Origin: Microcoleus sp. EPA2
GTDB lineage: Bacteria > Cyanobacteriota > Cyanobacteriia > Cyanobacteriales > Microcoleaceae
DNA: 43,178 nt
Direction: 5' to 3'
Assembly (NCBI GenBank): GCA_020882975.1
Contig: JAHRFD010000037.1
Location: forward strand, 1-43,178
Shown here: positions 25,401 through 33,414 of the stretch, piece after piece
Numbering within the stretch: position 1 is the first letter of the stretch
How the letters are laid out: each line of letters begins with the position of its first letter
Program-made: the position numbers and the translations under genes
Notes under the pieces: generated by a model
Databases searched by the model: none
What the model saw: only the letters and a program-made list of their open reading frames with translations
What the model was told of the DNA's origin: nothing

Positions 25401-27772
25401 AATTTGTGGTGGTAATGAGCGATCGCCAGCTTTTATTTATTCATACGGGTAGACCAATTGGTTGCTTCCAACATCCCGATCATCCACAGGATAGAAACAA
25501 GTATCGCAATAAGGGGTATGATCGAGACCTTGAAAAGATGCTGATATTTAACAACTCTGACAAGGGAGCTGACGTAACAGGGACGTTTGGCTTAGGATTC
25601 AAAAGTGTTTATCTCTCATGTAAACAACCTCGCATTTTAAGCAACCGTTTATGTTTTGCTGTCGAGGGGGGACTAATTCCATCACGGCTCTCTCCTGAAG
25701 AAACTAAAGGCTTGCAAGAAAAATTAGACTTATATAAGATGCCTTCAAATGCAACGATTGTTGAATTAGAATTAGATGAAGATATTCAGCCGCAAGACAT
25801 TATCCGGGAGTTTCAAGAACGAGCAGGTATTTTAACTGTTTTTTCACGGGCTATTACAAAATATCGTTTTATTAACGATACTCAAGATAATGACTCAAAA
25901 TCATTTACATGGGAAAGACAAAATTTCCTGGGTATTCAAGGTGTCGAAATAAATAGAATTACGATCAACGGTGAATACTCGCTACGACTGTGCCTGCGAA
26001 CAGAATCGGGATCTGCTCTGCTATTAGATATGACCGAGAGAGACGGTAGGCTTAGTTGCACTACTCCTGATGCACCGACTTTTTGGGTAACAGCACCAAC
26101 ACAAGAAAAACTTTCCGTTGGTTTTATACTGAATGCAGCCTTTAAGGTGACTACAGGAAGGACAAAGTTAGATTCAACAGAACAAAACAAAGAACTCGCT
26201 AATAATATTGGCATTGCGCTCGGTCAACTCCTAAAGAAATTATGTGAAGCCAACTGGGAAGATGTAAAAGTTGCTCTAGGTTTTTCTAGCGTAGATAGTT
26301 ACAGCTTTTGGGAATTTCTTTGGAAAGAACTAGCCGTTAATTGGCAAAAACTCGGTACTAATGAGCAGCGTGACCTGATTAGCGGTATTTTAGGCGGCGA
26401 TCGCGGCATGGGATATCTCATCACCCACAGTGAAGCCCTACCAAACGGATTATATGGTCAGTATCGCAAACTGATTCGTATCAATAGTAATACTAAATAC
26501 TTCAAAGTAACAGGTAAACTCGCTGAGTCTTCTTGCTTCTGTGAAGTTGCTAGTTGGTCAAGCTTCTATAAAAGTAGTGATCCACGTTCTCTGATTGTTG
26601 ATACTCAATGGGAAGAAGCCACAAAACTTTTAGACAAATCATTGTTTGATAAGCTCACCATTAACATTGACGATATACAACTGCTCAAGGCACTGAAAAC
26701 CGAAGTTGGAGTCATTGAAGCAAAAGTAACGCCTGAAAAGGCAAGACAAGTAGGCAAGCTTATCTCAAAATCTTTTCTGAATAGCTTTAACAACTCTTCC
26801 GAGTGTGATAGCCTGAAAAATTTCCTGCCTCAGATTAAATTTCAATCAAAAGCTGGCAACTATCTACCCTCTGAACAATTGCTTTCAGCTACATCTGACC
26901 AAGCCGAAGAGAAACTGTTAGTTGGTTTTGCACCCGATGATCGCTTACTGCACGTTGACTATACCGACACTGCCATCGATTTCTTCTATGCTTGTCGCTT
27001 GCAAAGAAAAAGTATTTCTGTAGAAGATCTTCAAGAATGGGTATTACGGGCAGAAACGACGGAGAAACGGCAGGCAATACACGGCTATTTATCAAAAGGC
27101 GAACATCGAGAGCAACTAGCAAAACTTCTTCACGAAAATCCTCAAGACTCTTGGATAAAAAAAGATCAGAGCATAAATGGACTTATAGACCGAATGATGG
27201 CAGTTATAACTGAGAGAGAAAAAAAATATCAGCGAGAACCAACAGATAGTATTGTCCAGAACAATCAACAAGGTCTTGGAGACAACCCAGAAGAATGGGG
27301 TAAATTTGGTGAAGATGCAGCAAAGCCATTTTACGAAAAACTTGGTTATCGTGTTACCAAACAGCCAGATAAAGATGGTTATGATTTTAAATGTGTCAAA
27401 GCAGACAGTAAGTTATTTGTAGAAGTAAAAACAATTAATCCTACATATAACGATATGGTTCGGATTACAAAGAATGAGTGGAGAGCAATGTGTGAAATTC
27501 CAAATTCAGACTATGAATATGAATTATTCATAGTCTGCCATATGGGGACCAAAATCACGAAGATGATTCGGATTAAGTCTGCATGGGAAACATTAAAGGA
27601 AGTGTTTTCAAAGCTTGATCAGCAAGCCCTCACTAATTTTGAGTATCCAGAACAAGAAGTTTTAATTGCGCTACAACGTAATTCAAATGGTTTAGCTAAT
27701 GACATATTGTTTAACTGGAAAAGGCTGGTGAAAACTGGCTTGAGTAAGAATATAGAAGAAGTTTCTTCATAA
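22472..27772 (+). CDS. Giant GHKL ATPase with NO VEIN (DUF3883) domain
   Basis: This is a 1766-residue protein. Residues 1-900 are helical repeats of unknown type. A second HATPase_c domain lies near 930-1110: FELFQNADDAVVEW (Glu950, Asn954, Asp957) and TGTFGLGFKSVYLSC (1036-1050). The C-terminus is a NOV_C/DUF3883 domain: EEWGKFGEDAAKPFYEKLGY from 1607, then DGYDFKCV (Asp1638) and FVEVKT (Glu1651, Lys1653), the pattern of a PD-(D/E)XK nuclease. HATPase plus NOV_C is the architecture of plant NO VEIN. A ribosome-binding GGAG precedes the overlapping ATG. A likely model is ATP-driven recognition coupled to DNA cleavage against phage or plasmid; this is inference. Confidence 0.8.
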   Translation: MSKELRYLLHGNKEKYDDVQTPLYIIPQESTLWQKIGLQVLTSRKEDWRLINSVFIDSLPTPTANLKRLGIEKLLAEQVVDLIRQNPESVDGSLLNKSERYELLAYISQKPSNQDLWKSLRLHENANNPNRLESIEVDRVYLENSDFSLDERLKNYIVLIRQNTEIQQHWIPSWTPDAAIAKVLSLPNPHQYYGIILDALQRMTDETKESHKESLKSSGWLPPNGYCPQDILKLPKNLEQYAKEIASLDKSKHPQQVLHESVRKSKVEHWIKSLFTVWNAEIVIKKILTHNQKNIEHWQSFCPVILDALSTNISDELKTILTREIWLFLGGRTVCLSQIIETPRNKLQKHLSTLVRLSAGEYAEMSQLPKEITNHKNFPILNKFFSQWKENDVLEFILAQNEPHKYFEIILDALSSLLPQSTPNNVNTQKLSTLAWLVDKQGNAIDPKSMILHYPSLNEQIEDLLSLVPDCYISSSQLAKEFRDHNDCSQWLTKKLFITEDEALIKIGKLLKQAPKYQIGEFSVEEFPLDKCLEAFKQFDVSFLPAWNFANNLSKEKFKTYLLPNLLDKMDVAKLRELLISLSSPASQVDAANVEIFNTYLGLAINYETFSTDILPHIHLLNRKGQWKSPKKLTKEGNNIDDNYVLDEEQLNIIHSFLKSETQGNHDLPESDEASEDENSILINYFKKWEDHCQLEPIGAFLSLFKSSDNKIKEQAKYYLGRRNIEHLQARLLKNTEKPIRVFQVHIGQAEKRTCKVTSILGCTFEAELANLPNPPHFFVNEGELASNPRRLELLDIQPKKIARPELVRILKDSTRVLLKKVYGVEPNIEAIWEDLLNSDQLDIRVAENYLIDSAENILRTLGIKDDRSIPTRLILAQLKDLDDLRHQKAQYKEQGLEREQQDTEKAFQEKLSKLWNLLKENEDVKNILLNFVRTKIVQLGYRLQSIPFELFQNADDAVVEWQEMSLPKEVENERKEFVVVMSDRQLLFIHTGRPIGCFQHPDHPQDRNKYRNKGYDRDLEKMLIFNNSDKGADVTGTFGLGFKSVYLSCKQPRILSNRLCFAVEGGLIPSRLSPEETKGLQEKLDLYKMPSNATIVELELDEDIQPQDIIREFQERAGILTVFSRAITKYRFINDTQDNDSKSFTWERQNFLGIQGVEINRITINGEYSLRLCLRTESGSALLLDMTERDGRLSCTTPDAPTFWVTAPTQEKLSVGFILNAAFKVTTGRTKLDSTEQNKELANNIGIALGQLLKKLCEANWEDVKVALGFSSVDSYSFWEFLWKELAVNWQKLGTNEQRDLISGILGGDRGMGYLITHSEALPNGLYGQYRKLIRINSNTKYFKVTGKLAESSCFCEVASWSSFYKSSDPRSLIVDTQWEEATKLLDKSLFDKLTINIDDIQLLKALKTEVGVIEAKVTPEKARQVGKLISKSFLNSFNNSSECDSLKNFLPQIKFQSKAGNYLPSEQLLSATSDQAEEKLLVGFAPDDRLLHVDYTDTAIDFFYACRLQRKSISVEDLQEWVLRAETTEKRQAIHGYLSKGEHREQLAKLLHENPQDSWIKKDQSINGLIDRMMAVITEREKKYQREPTDSIVQNNQQGLGDNPEEWGKFGEDAAKPFYEKLGYRVTKQPDKDGYDFKCVKADSKLFVEVKTINPTYNDMVRITKNEWRAMCEIPNSDYEYELFIVCHMGTKITKMIRIKSAWETLKEVFSKLDQQALTNFEYPEQEVLIALQRNSNGLANDILFNWKRLVKTGLSKNIEEVSS

Positions 27773-27849
27773 AAGCTTTTTAAATTCCAAGGGGTAATTT
27801 TGGGGCTCAATCACCCAAACTAAGATTTTTTAAGCTCTGTGACTCCTAG

Positions 27850-28206
27850 ATTCAATTTCTAGGCTTTTTCAGCAGACCCTATCTATGTGGCAATCGCTTT
27901 CTTGTTTCTACAGAAGCTGGTGGTGAAGGGATTGATTTACAAGATAATTGTTACTCGCTTATTCATGTTGATCTACCTTGTAATCCTATGCGTTTACATC
28001 AGCGTGTTGGACGTTTAAATCGCTATGGGCAGAAGCATCCTGTGGAAGTAATTACGCTGCGTAATCCCGATACTGTTGAAACCCGTATTTGGGATAAGCT
28101 TAACGAGAAAATTGAAAATATTATGCAATCTTTAGAGCAAGTAATGTCTGAGCCAGAAGATTTGTTGCAACTTGTATTTCGACAGGCGATCGCTCTTGGG
28201 TGCTGA
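27850..28206 (+). pseudogene. SNF2/DEAD helicase C-terminal fragment
   Basis: This 118-codon open frame starts after a TAG and has no early start; the first ATG is at 27988. It reads NRFLVSTEAGGEGIDLQDN (motif V), HVDLPCNPMRLHQRVGRLNR with YGQ (motif VI), and a helical tail ending LLQLVFRQAIALGC. All N-terminal helicase motifs are missing. It resembles helicases of DISARM DrmD or related SNF2 defence types. It probably once followed the GHKL genes as a third component and was cut down to its end. Confidence 0.75.
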
Positions 28207-28703
28207 ATTTCCCGACGAAAAACCATTGGAAAAAACCTTCAGATGCAAAGTTTCTTGAGCTAGGCTTACAGAAGTTCGTCAATACTTACAAAGAAAAAGG
28301 GATTACCTCGATCGCTTTTCCTCTACTCGGTACTCAGAATGGGGGAATCCCTACAGATGAATCTTTAGCGATCATGCAGAAATATTTAAGCCATTGCGAC
28401 ATCCCTGTTGAGATTTACCACTTTGACCCTGACGCGCCTGATGATCTGTTTACCGACTTAAAGACAGAATTTCTAAGGCTATCTGAGAGTGAACTGATAG
28501 AGGTGACGGGTTTGGGTAAGGCTTATATCAAACGAGTGCGGGAAGTAATAGAGGGTGATCGTACATACAGTCTCGCCGCATTGCTAGCAACGGAGGGAAT
28601 CGGGCTAAAAACCGTAGAAAAAACGTTATGCTTGCTAAGAGATCGGGGTGAAATGAGCAGTCGAACAGAAACTTACGCTAAGGAAATGATTGTGCCGTTT
28701 TGA
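28200..28703 (+). pseudogene. N-terminally truncated macro-domain protein
   Basis: The frame opens at GTG 28200 directly into LNFPTKNHWKKPSDAKFLEL, the middle of a macro (ADP-ribose-binding) domain, followed by ITSIAFPLLGTQNGGIP. The first 60-100 residues of the domain, including the ADP-ribose loop, are absent. The second half (ESELIEVTGLGKAYIKRVRE, YSLAALLATEGIGLKTVEK) looks helical, perhaps a helix-hairpin-helix. It overlaps the helicase fragment, next to a GCGATCGC site, so the two fragments probably met by deletion. A working truncated product is possible but less likely. Confidence 0.65.
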
Positions 28704-29175
28704 ATATTGCGATGGCCTCTTATAAACCTTGTACAGTGCCTAATTAAATGACATCGAGACAATTTTGTGTCGCTGAGCAAAACTTTCCCTCTTGCAGGAT
28801 TACAAAAAAAGTTTGCTCAGCGATCTACCATTTGACCATCAGCATTGCTTTCGCTAGATTGAGCCAAAAAAGCAAGCCTGATTTAGCTTTGCCTCTTTAA
28901 CGGCACTAATATGTCTCCACGTCAAATAAAAAGTCACTGTACACAAGGCAACTAAACATCAGATTCAAGATGCCGATCGTCCAATGGAACTTGAATGTTC
29001 GCATTTGCGCGTTGCCGTTGATCGCTGCTGGTGTAACAACCGATGCACGCGCCGCTTCATTCCCAGTCAAAGAGTGCCTGGAGACGAACGTAATGGAGAT
29101 TTAAGGAGAGAGGAGGCGATTGCTCTGGCTAAGCTCCTGAGCGTAAAGAATATGGATGGCTTTGTCTAGAAACCC
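28704..29175. other. Intergenic region with a long inverted repeat
   Basis: The only striking feature is an inverted repeat: CGCTGAGCAAAACTTT (28771-28786) pairs with AAAGTTTGCTCAGCG, ending at 28823 (one extra base in the left arm), separated by about 22 bases. It could be a transcription terminator for leftward or rightward genes, or a trace of a mobile element end. A short frame at 28984-29169 is not convincing. No RNA gene seen. Confidence 0.5.
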
Positions 29176-29219
29176 AATCATCTAAACATTCAATCATCTA
29201 GACATTCAGATGTTTAGAC
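29176..29219. promoter_or_regulatory. Partition-type repeats upstream of parA
   Basis: AATCATCTAAACATTC and AATCATCTAGACATTC are direct repeats, followed by GATGTTTAGAC, the inverse of the first core. Related copies lie after the RHH gene (30081-30120) and at 31044-31090. Placement around a ParA/RHH pair matches centromere-like sites that RHH partition proteins bind, which also serve as the operator of the par promoter. Confidence 0.65.
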
Positions 29220-29234
29220 TGTAAAATTTAGGTG

Positions 29235-29846
29235 ATGAACTCAACACGCTTACCTATGATTGTGACAGTCGCCTCATTCAAGGGCGGAGTCGGGAAGACC
29301 ACCACAGCGCTGCACTTAGCGGCTTACTTGCAGACCAAAGCACCTGCATTGTTGGTAGATGGCGACCTCAACCGCAGTGCCTTAGATTGGGCTGCTCGTG
29401 GTTCCCTCCCGTTCAAAGTGGTTGATGAAAAGCAAGGCGTGCGATATGCCAGGGATTACGAACACATCGTCATCGACACGCCGGCACGACCAACTCCACA
29501 AGACCTGAAAACTCTAGCTGAAGGGTGCGATTTACTGATATTGCCCAGCTCTCCCGATGCTATGGCTCTGAGCGCTATGCTGCAAATGGTGGAAGCTCTC
29601 TATTCTCTGCAATCCAATTACCGCATTTTGCTTACGGTCATCCCGCCCGCTCCGAGTAAAGTCGGGGCTGAATCTAGGGCAACAATCGAAAAAGCAGGAT
29701 TGCCCATTTTCAAGTCTGATATAAGGAGGCTGGCGGTATTTCAAAAAGCTGCCCTCGCCGGGGTGCCTGTAAGCGCTATCAAAGACCCTTACGCCAAAGC
29801 TGCTTGGGGGTGCTACGCCGCTGTTGGCAAGGAGATACTGCCGTGA
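29235..29846 (+). CDS. parA: ParA family partition ATPase
   Basis: This 203-residue protein starts at ATG 29235 (a GTG lies one codon upstream, and a further ATG at 29256). It shows the deviant Walker A KGGVGKTTTALHLA, then LLVDGDLNRSALDWAARG (A' motif) and HIVIDTPARP (Walker B). It lacks the N-terminal HTH of large ParA proteins, so it is the small Type Ib kind that relies on an RHH partner for regulation. It moves plasmid copies apart by dynamic binding to the nucleoid. The stop overlaps the RHH gene (GTGA). Confidence 0.9.
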   Translation: MNSTRLPMIVTVASFKGGVGKTTTALHLAAYLQTKAPALLVDGDLNRSALDWAARGSLPFKVVDEKQGVRYARDYEHIVIDTPARPTPQDLKTLAEGCDLLILPSSPDAMALSAMLQMVEALYSLQSNYRILLTVIPPAPSKVGAESRATIEKAGLPIFKSDIRRLAVFQKAALAGVPVSAIKDPYAKAAWGCYAAVGKEILP

Positions 29847-30088
29847 GCCGCTTTGATGATTTACTGAAGGCCAAGAAACTCAAGCCCGGCGAACCCGACC
29901 TTTCTCCCAGCACCGCGCTGTCCAAAAGCAAAGACCCCAACTTCGTCCGCACTACGGTTTATTTACCCAAACAACTGCACCGCCAACTTAAATCCGCAGC
30001 AGCACAGTCGGGTCAGGAAATGAGCGAGCTGGTGGAAAAGTCGGTGGCTCAATACCTCCAGCAGTTCGATCCCGACGGTGACATCTAA
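29843..30088 (+). CDS. RHH partition partner of ParA
   Basis: GTG 29843 overlaps the parA stop and gives 81 residues; the alternative start at 29804 lies inside parA. The N-terminal half is basic and disordered (FDDLLKAKKLKPGEPDLSPS), as in partner proteins that stimulate ParA. The C-terminal half is ribbon-helix-helix: FVRTTVYLPKQLHRQLKSAA, then QSGQEMSELVEKSVAQYLQQ. It would bind the nearby palindromic repeats and link them to ParA. Confidence 0.85.
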   Translation: MSRFDDLLKAKKLKPGEPDLSPSTALSKSKDPNFVRTTVYLPKQLHRQLKSAAAQSGQEMSELVEKSVAQYLQQFDPDGDI

Positions 30089-30120
30089 ACATTTGGATGT
30101 TTGAATGTTTAAGCATTTAA
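30081..30120. promoter_or_regulatory. Partition-type repeats downstream of the RHH gene
   Basis: ACATCTAAACATTTGGATGT is followed by TTGAATGTTTAAGCATTTAA. The core AAACATT/AATGTTT is the same motif as the repeats before parA, here as overlapping dyads. It overlaps the last codons of the RHH gene. A second binding cluster for the RHH protein is inferred. Confidence 0.6.
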
Positions 30121-30246
30121 GTTAAGCGTGCCCCCCCCTCTAAAAACAAGAAACTGTCTCGCCTTGCGATTCCCGATTCCTTTTTGAGTCGCCCGCACGA
30201 ACGGTTTACCTGTTGGGGATTACGGTGCTCGATCGCGACAACTATC

Positions 30247-30412
30247 TGTAGGAGACCGCAATCATAATCACTCCAGACCGCAATCAGGATTTTTTCGAGA
30301 CCAGAATAATTGCAACTGAAGCCAAACTTCAGACCAGATTAAATGCAACTGAGACCAGATTAAATGCAACCAGACCGCAATCATGCAAACGAGACCAGAA
30401 TAATTGCAACCA
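30247..30412. repeat. Left arm of giant iteron-bearing inverted repeat
   Basis: Bases 30247-30287 (41 bp, starting TGTAGGAGACCGCAATCAT) are the exact reverse complement of 30949-30989. The rest of the arm pairs imperfectly with 30825-30948. Inside are repeated units of two types: AGACCGCAATCA (three) and AGACCAGATTAAATGCAAC or close variants (four). Such clustered units look like iterons or centromere sites bound by a plasmid initiator or partition protein. Confidence 0.8.
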
Positions 30413-30434
30413 ACCAGAAGGAACGCCGCGCGCC

Positions 30435-30551
30435 TCAAAGCTGAGGCTCCTTAATAATTACCTCATCCACCCTTGAAAAATCAAACGTCGTATCGGCTCG
30501 ATCGAACTTTCCCCCAAAAAACTGTCGCAAAAACGACCGTTTTTGCAACAT
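30435..30551 (-). CDS. Small ORF inside the giant inverted repeat
   Basis: From ATG 30549-30551 this encodes 38 residues (MLQKRSFLRQFFGGKFDRAD, TTFDFSRVDEVIIKEPQL). The frame stays open further upstream with protein-like sequence (FGISFATVFGGGKPVSGWLE) but no ATG; a TTG is available. Composition suggests the end of a real gene that lost its start. It is unrecognised. Confidence 0.4.
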   Translation of the reverse strand: MLQKRSFLRQFFGGKFDRADTTFDFSRVDEVIIKEPQL

Positions 30552-30824
30552 CCGCTCCAACCAACCAGATACTGGCTTCCCGCCACCAAAAACTGTTGCA
30601 AAACTTATCCCAAAATCTGTGTCTCAAAAACGTAGACCAATAGTTAGTTATCTAACACTCCCTTACACTTTGCCCTCACAACAGATGTACGAGTATATGC
30701 TAGCTGCGGGACTGCCACTCTGATGATACTTATGAGTCAAGCTCGGCTGTGTTGATGGCTGAATTGTTTTCTAGATAAAGGTTTTAGCTTGACTGGGTTT
30801 CAGTGTTTGAGGTCAGGGGGGTGG

Positions 30825-30989
30825 CGTTGCATTTAATGTGGTCTCGGTTGGATGATTGCGGTCTGGTTGCATTTAATCTGGTCTGTGTTTCATTTAATCT
30901 GGTCTGAAATTTGGCTTCAGTTGCATTTAATTTGGTCTTAAAAAAACTCTGATTGCGGTCTGGAGTGATTATGATTGCGGTCTCCTACA
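30825..30989. repeat. Right arm of giant iteron-bearing inverted repeat
   Basis: This is the mirror of 30247-30412. It carries TTGCATTTAATCTGGTCT-type and TGATTGCGGTCT units in inverse orientation, ending with the 41-bp exact arm 30949-30989. The central 410 bases between the arms contain a short ORF and three related AAAAACTGTYGCAAAA patches. The whole 740-bp structure lies 160 bp after the partition genes and is a good candidate origin or centromere. Confidence 0.8.
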
Positions 30990-31043
30990 ACTATCTCTGT
31001 TTTCAGTCGAGCGCTCGAAAAGTTCGACCCCAATGGAAAAGCC

Positions 31044-31090
31044 CAAGGATTAGATGCTTGAATGTTCAAACATTTGAATGTTTGAAGTTC
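31044..31090. promoter_or_regulatory. Third cluster of partition-type dyads
   Basis: GATGCTTGAATGTTCAAAC is followed by ATTTGAATGTTTGAAG. The GAATGTT/AACATTT pattern is the same as around parA, so this extends the partition-site set to the far side of the giant inverted repeat. A role in partition-complex loading is inferred. Confidence 0.5.
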
Positions 31091-31415
31091 TAGATAGCTC
31101 AACGTACAGAATCCCGTATTGTTGGGCGGTTGCTGCATTCATTCGGTTTAGTGTTGGGCTGCTGGTAAGCTTGGCATTGACATGAGAATGGGAGCGACTG
31201 ACAGTGAGGAAATTGTGGCAACTCTTGGCGATCGCCAAGAGAGTTGGTAGGGATGATTAGCGACTGCAATCTAACTGCGCCCTCACCGCCGTCTCAGCTT
31301 CCTCAAATTGGTCTTGAGAAACCAAAAGGGTGCAGCAACCCAAACCAAGCACCAGAGAACCAATCAGCGAGCGCCATTAATAACTGTGTGTATAAAGACC
31401 TAACAACCCCAACTG

Positions 31416-31673
31416 CTACAGCTTCATTAGATAAGTGAACTTGCACCCCTTCGGAATCTTGATAGTGAGTTCTCGAACAAAATGCGATTCCTTGTCCAGT
31501 GCGATTCTGTACTTGTCCTCTTTGGAGCCAGAACTGGCAGCGATGATTTTACCTGTTTGTCCGTGATGAGTATTGCCAACTTCAGCGATAACTACTCTGT
31601 CACCCTCGGCAAACTGTTTATGGTTTGTGCCGATCACGGGAGTTGGGGGGGGTTGGTTCCTGTGGATTGTCAC
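31416..31673 (-). CDS. Small KOW/SH3-like protein
   Basis: This 85-residue protein starts at GTG (31671-31673); the first residues are proline-rich. The middle EGDRVVIAEVGNTHHGQTGK followed by IIAASSG is a typical KOW/SH3 barrel start (GDxVxI...GxxGxI). The C-terminal strand is YRIALDKESHFVRELTIKIP. It resembles the short barrel in the C-terminal part of the primase at 306-3707. It may be a fragment of a larger protein. No specific role. Confidence 0.5.
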   Translation of the reverse strand: MTIHRNQPPPTPVIGTNHKQFAEGDRVVIAEVGNTHHGQTGKIIAASSGSKEDKYRIALDKESHFVRELTIKIPKGCKFTYLMKL

Positions 31674-31865
31674 TATCGGCGATGTCGGGTGTCAAGTTCT
31701 TGGGAAGTGTTGCGGTCAAAGCAAAATTTTGCTTTAGCTCGGAAAATTCCGCTTTCTCCACAAGTATAGAAAAATTTTAAAAAATTACCCCAAAGATAGG
31801 TCATTCCTTCCCTAAAATTGCCTGTACAACCCTCCGCTAAATTTGAGTTGTTAGAGTGCCCAATA

Positions 31866-33302
31866 TTAAGGTGGCGAAATATGATAATTTATTGCATATT
31901 CTTTCAACTTTTCCAAAATATAAATTGATATTTTATTCTCATTTGTCTCCGCTTCTGATTTATGGTGAAATTCTATAAAACATGGAAGATAATTTATTTC
32001 GGTAACAACATCTACTAAAAGTCCTTTTTCAGATGATTCATATTTAGTATTTACAAAACCGCCTTCAGCTTTTTCGATTAATCCCATTATCGCCATATTA
32101 ATTTCCTTGTGCTTTTCCTTTGATTTCTCCTGAATTTTGTAGTAGGAACTAACCGTCTCATTCTTAGCGGGTTTCCCATAAATATTTCTATCTGCTCCCT
32201 CTCCAATAGAGTATTTATATAGTTCTGTTGACTTTATGGTAGTTTGCGCGTTTCCTAAATTCTTTGTGACACCAACAATCAAACTGCTAAGTTCTTCAGA
32301 TCCAAAATTGTGAACAGCATGAACTACAGCACTACCTGATAAAGAAACTAATTGAGCATTAAAAAGAGAAATTACATAGGATAAACTTGTTTTTGACTGG
32401 GTATTGCGCGTATGCCACCATTCAACAACATTGGATTTTGTGGTATACATAAGCAAACGTGAAGCTTCAAGATAAAAACTATCTGCACGCCTAACGCTTC
32501 TGCAAGTTTCTCTAATTTCTGCTTTACCTGAACTTAAAGCAAATATAACTTGGGGAGGCTCAAAACCAATTTCCTCAATATTGAATCGTTGAGCGATTGC
32601 AGCTTGAACTTTGTCCAGATATTCACCTATATTGCTTGAGTTTTTAGTAACGTTTTCTATTTCATCCCAACTGAGCGCAGCATCTTCTAGCTGCCAGTTC
32701 GCTATTTTCAATATTCCTTCTAAAACAGAAGTAAACTGAGTAGATAATAACCCTCTCATTCTGTATATAGGATTATTGCCAAAAGGGCTATTACCTCCTA
32801 CAGAGCGGAGTATTGAAACTATTCTCTCAGCAAACAAAAAATCATTAACAGGCCAGAGAACAAAAATATCTTGCCTGGTTCTTAAAAGTTTATTTAATTG
32901 AACTAAAAAATTTCGATATTCCTCATCTGTATAAATAAATGATTCATGACCATCTAAATTAAAAACTTTGAGTTTTTCGGTTACATCACTATTGCGAATA
33001 GAAGTTAATATTGTATCTAAAGGATCTCCACCATCGTCTGTTACTCTTATTACTGATTCCACTAAATTAGGTAAAAATCGATCTAATGATTGAATAAAAG
33101 TAGTCTTTCCTGCACCACTCTCAGTCTCACTATAAATAAATTGCAACTTACCTTGGTAAGCACTTTTAATTTGGTTGATCAATCGAACTATTTCTTGTAA
33201 ATCTTCTGTTTGCTTGACAAAAGTATTCTTAGCTCCCTCACCAAATAATCCTATCAGAGGTTCATATCTGCTTGGAAGAGATTTAATACTAGTTTGAGTC
33301 AT
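31866..33302 (-). CDS. Orphan P-loop ATPase, candidate defence protein
   Basis: ATG 33300-33302 gives 478 residues; the frame extends seven codons to a TTG. Walker A is SETESGAGKTTFIQSLDRF (Lys73 counting from the TTG). Residues 75-330 are a helical ATPase region with IFVLWPVNDFLFAERIVSIL as a possible Walker B region. The C-terminal 60 residues contain a conserved-looking LLVDVVTEINYLPCFIEFHH with KSEAE and then KLKEYAINYHI, which could be a small nuclease-like domain of D-(x)n-E-x-x-K type. It stands alone, AT-rich, between repeats and next to defence-like genes. I do not recognise the family; a STAND-like or phage-sensing role is speculation. Confidence 0.55.
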   Translation of the reverse strand: MTQTSIKSLPSRYEPLIGLFGEGAKNTFVKQTEDLQEIVRLINQIKSAYQGKLQFIYSETESGAGKTTFIQSLDRFLPNLVESVIRVTDDGGDPLDTILTSIRNSDVTEKLKVFNLDGHESFIYTDEEYRNFLVQLNKLLRTRQDIFVLWPVNDFLFAERIVSILRSVGGNSPFGNNPIYRMRGLLSTQFTSVLEGILKIANWQLEDAALSWDEIENVTKNSSNIGEYLDKVQAAIAQRFNIEEIGFEPPQVIFALSSGKAEIRETCRSVRRADSFYLEASRLLMYTTKSNVVEWWHTRNTQSKTSLSYVISLFNAQLVSLSGSAVVHAVHNFGSEELSSLIVGVTKNLGNAQTTIKSTELYKYSIGEGADRNIYGKPAKNETVSSYYKIQEKSKEKHKEINMAIMGLIEKAEGGFVNTKYESSEKGLLVDVVTEINYLPCFIEFHHKSEAETNENKISIYILEKLKEYAINYHISPP

Positions 33303-33414
33303 TTTTCTAATGTTTATCAGCAATAAATAGATTTATTATAGCATTCTAGATGATTCACAACAGCTCCAACAATCTACGTATCAAGACTGATTTTAGAATG
33401 TCTGTGCCTTGGTA

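Noticed and set aside
28984..29169. 61-codon frame before parA
   Set aside because: Cys/Arg-rich random-looking composition, no ribosome-binding site, no family.
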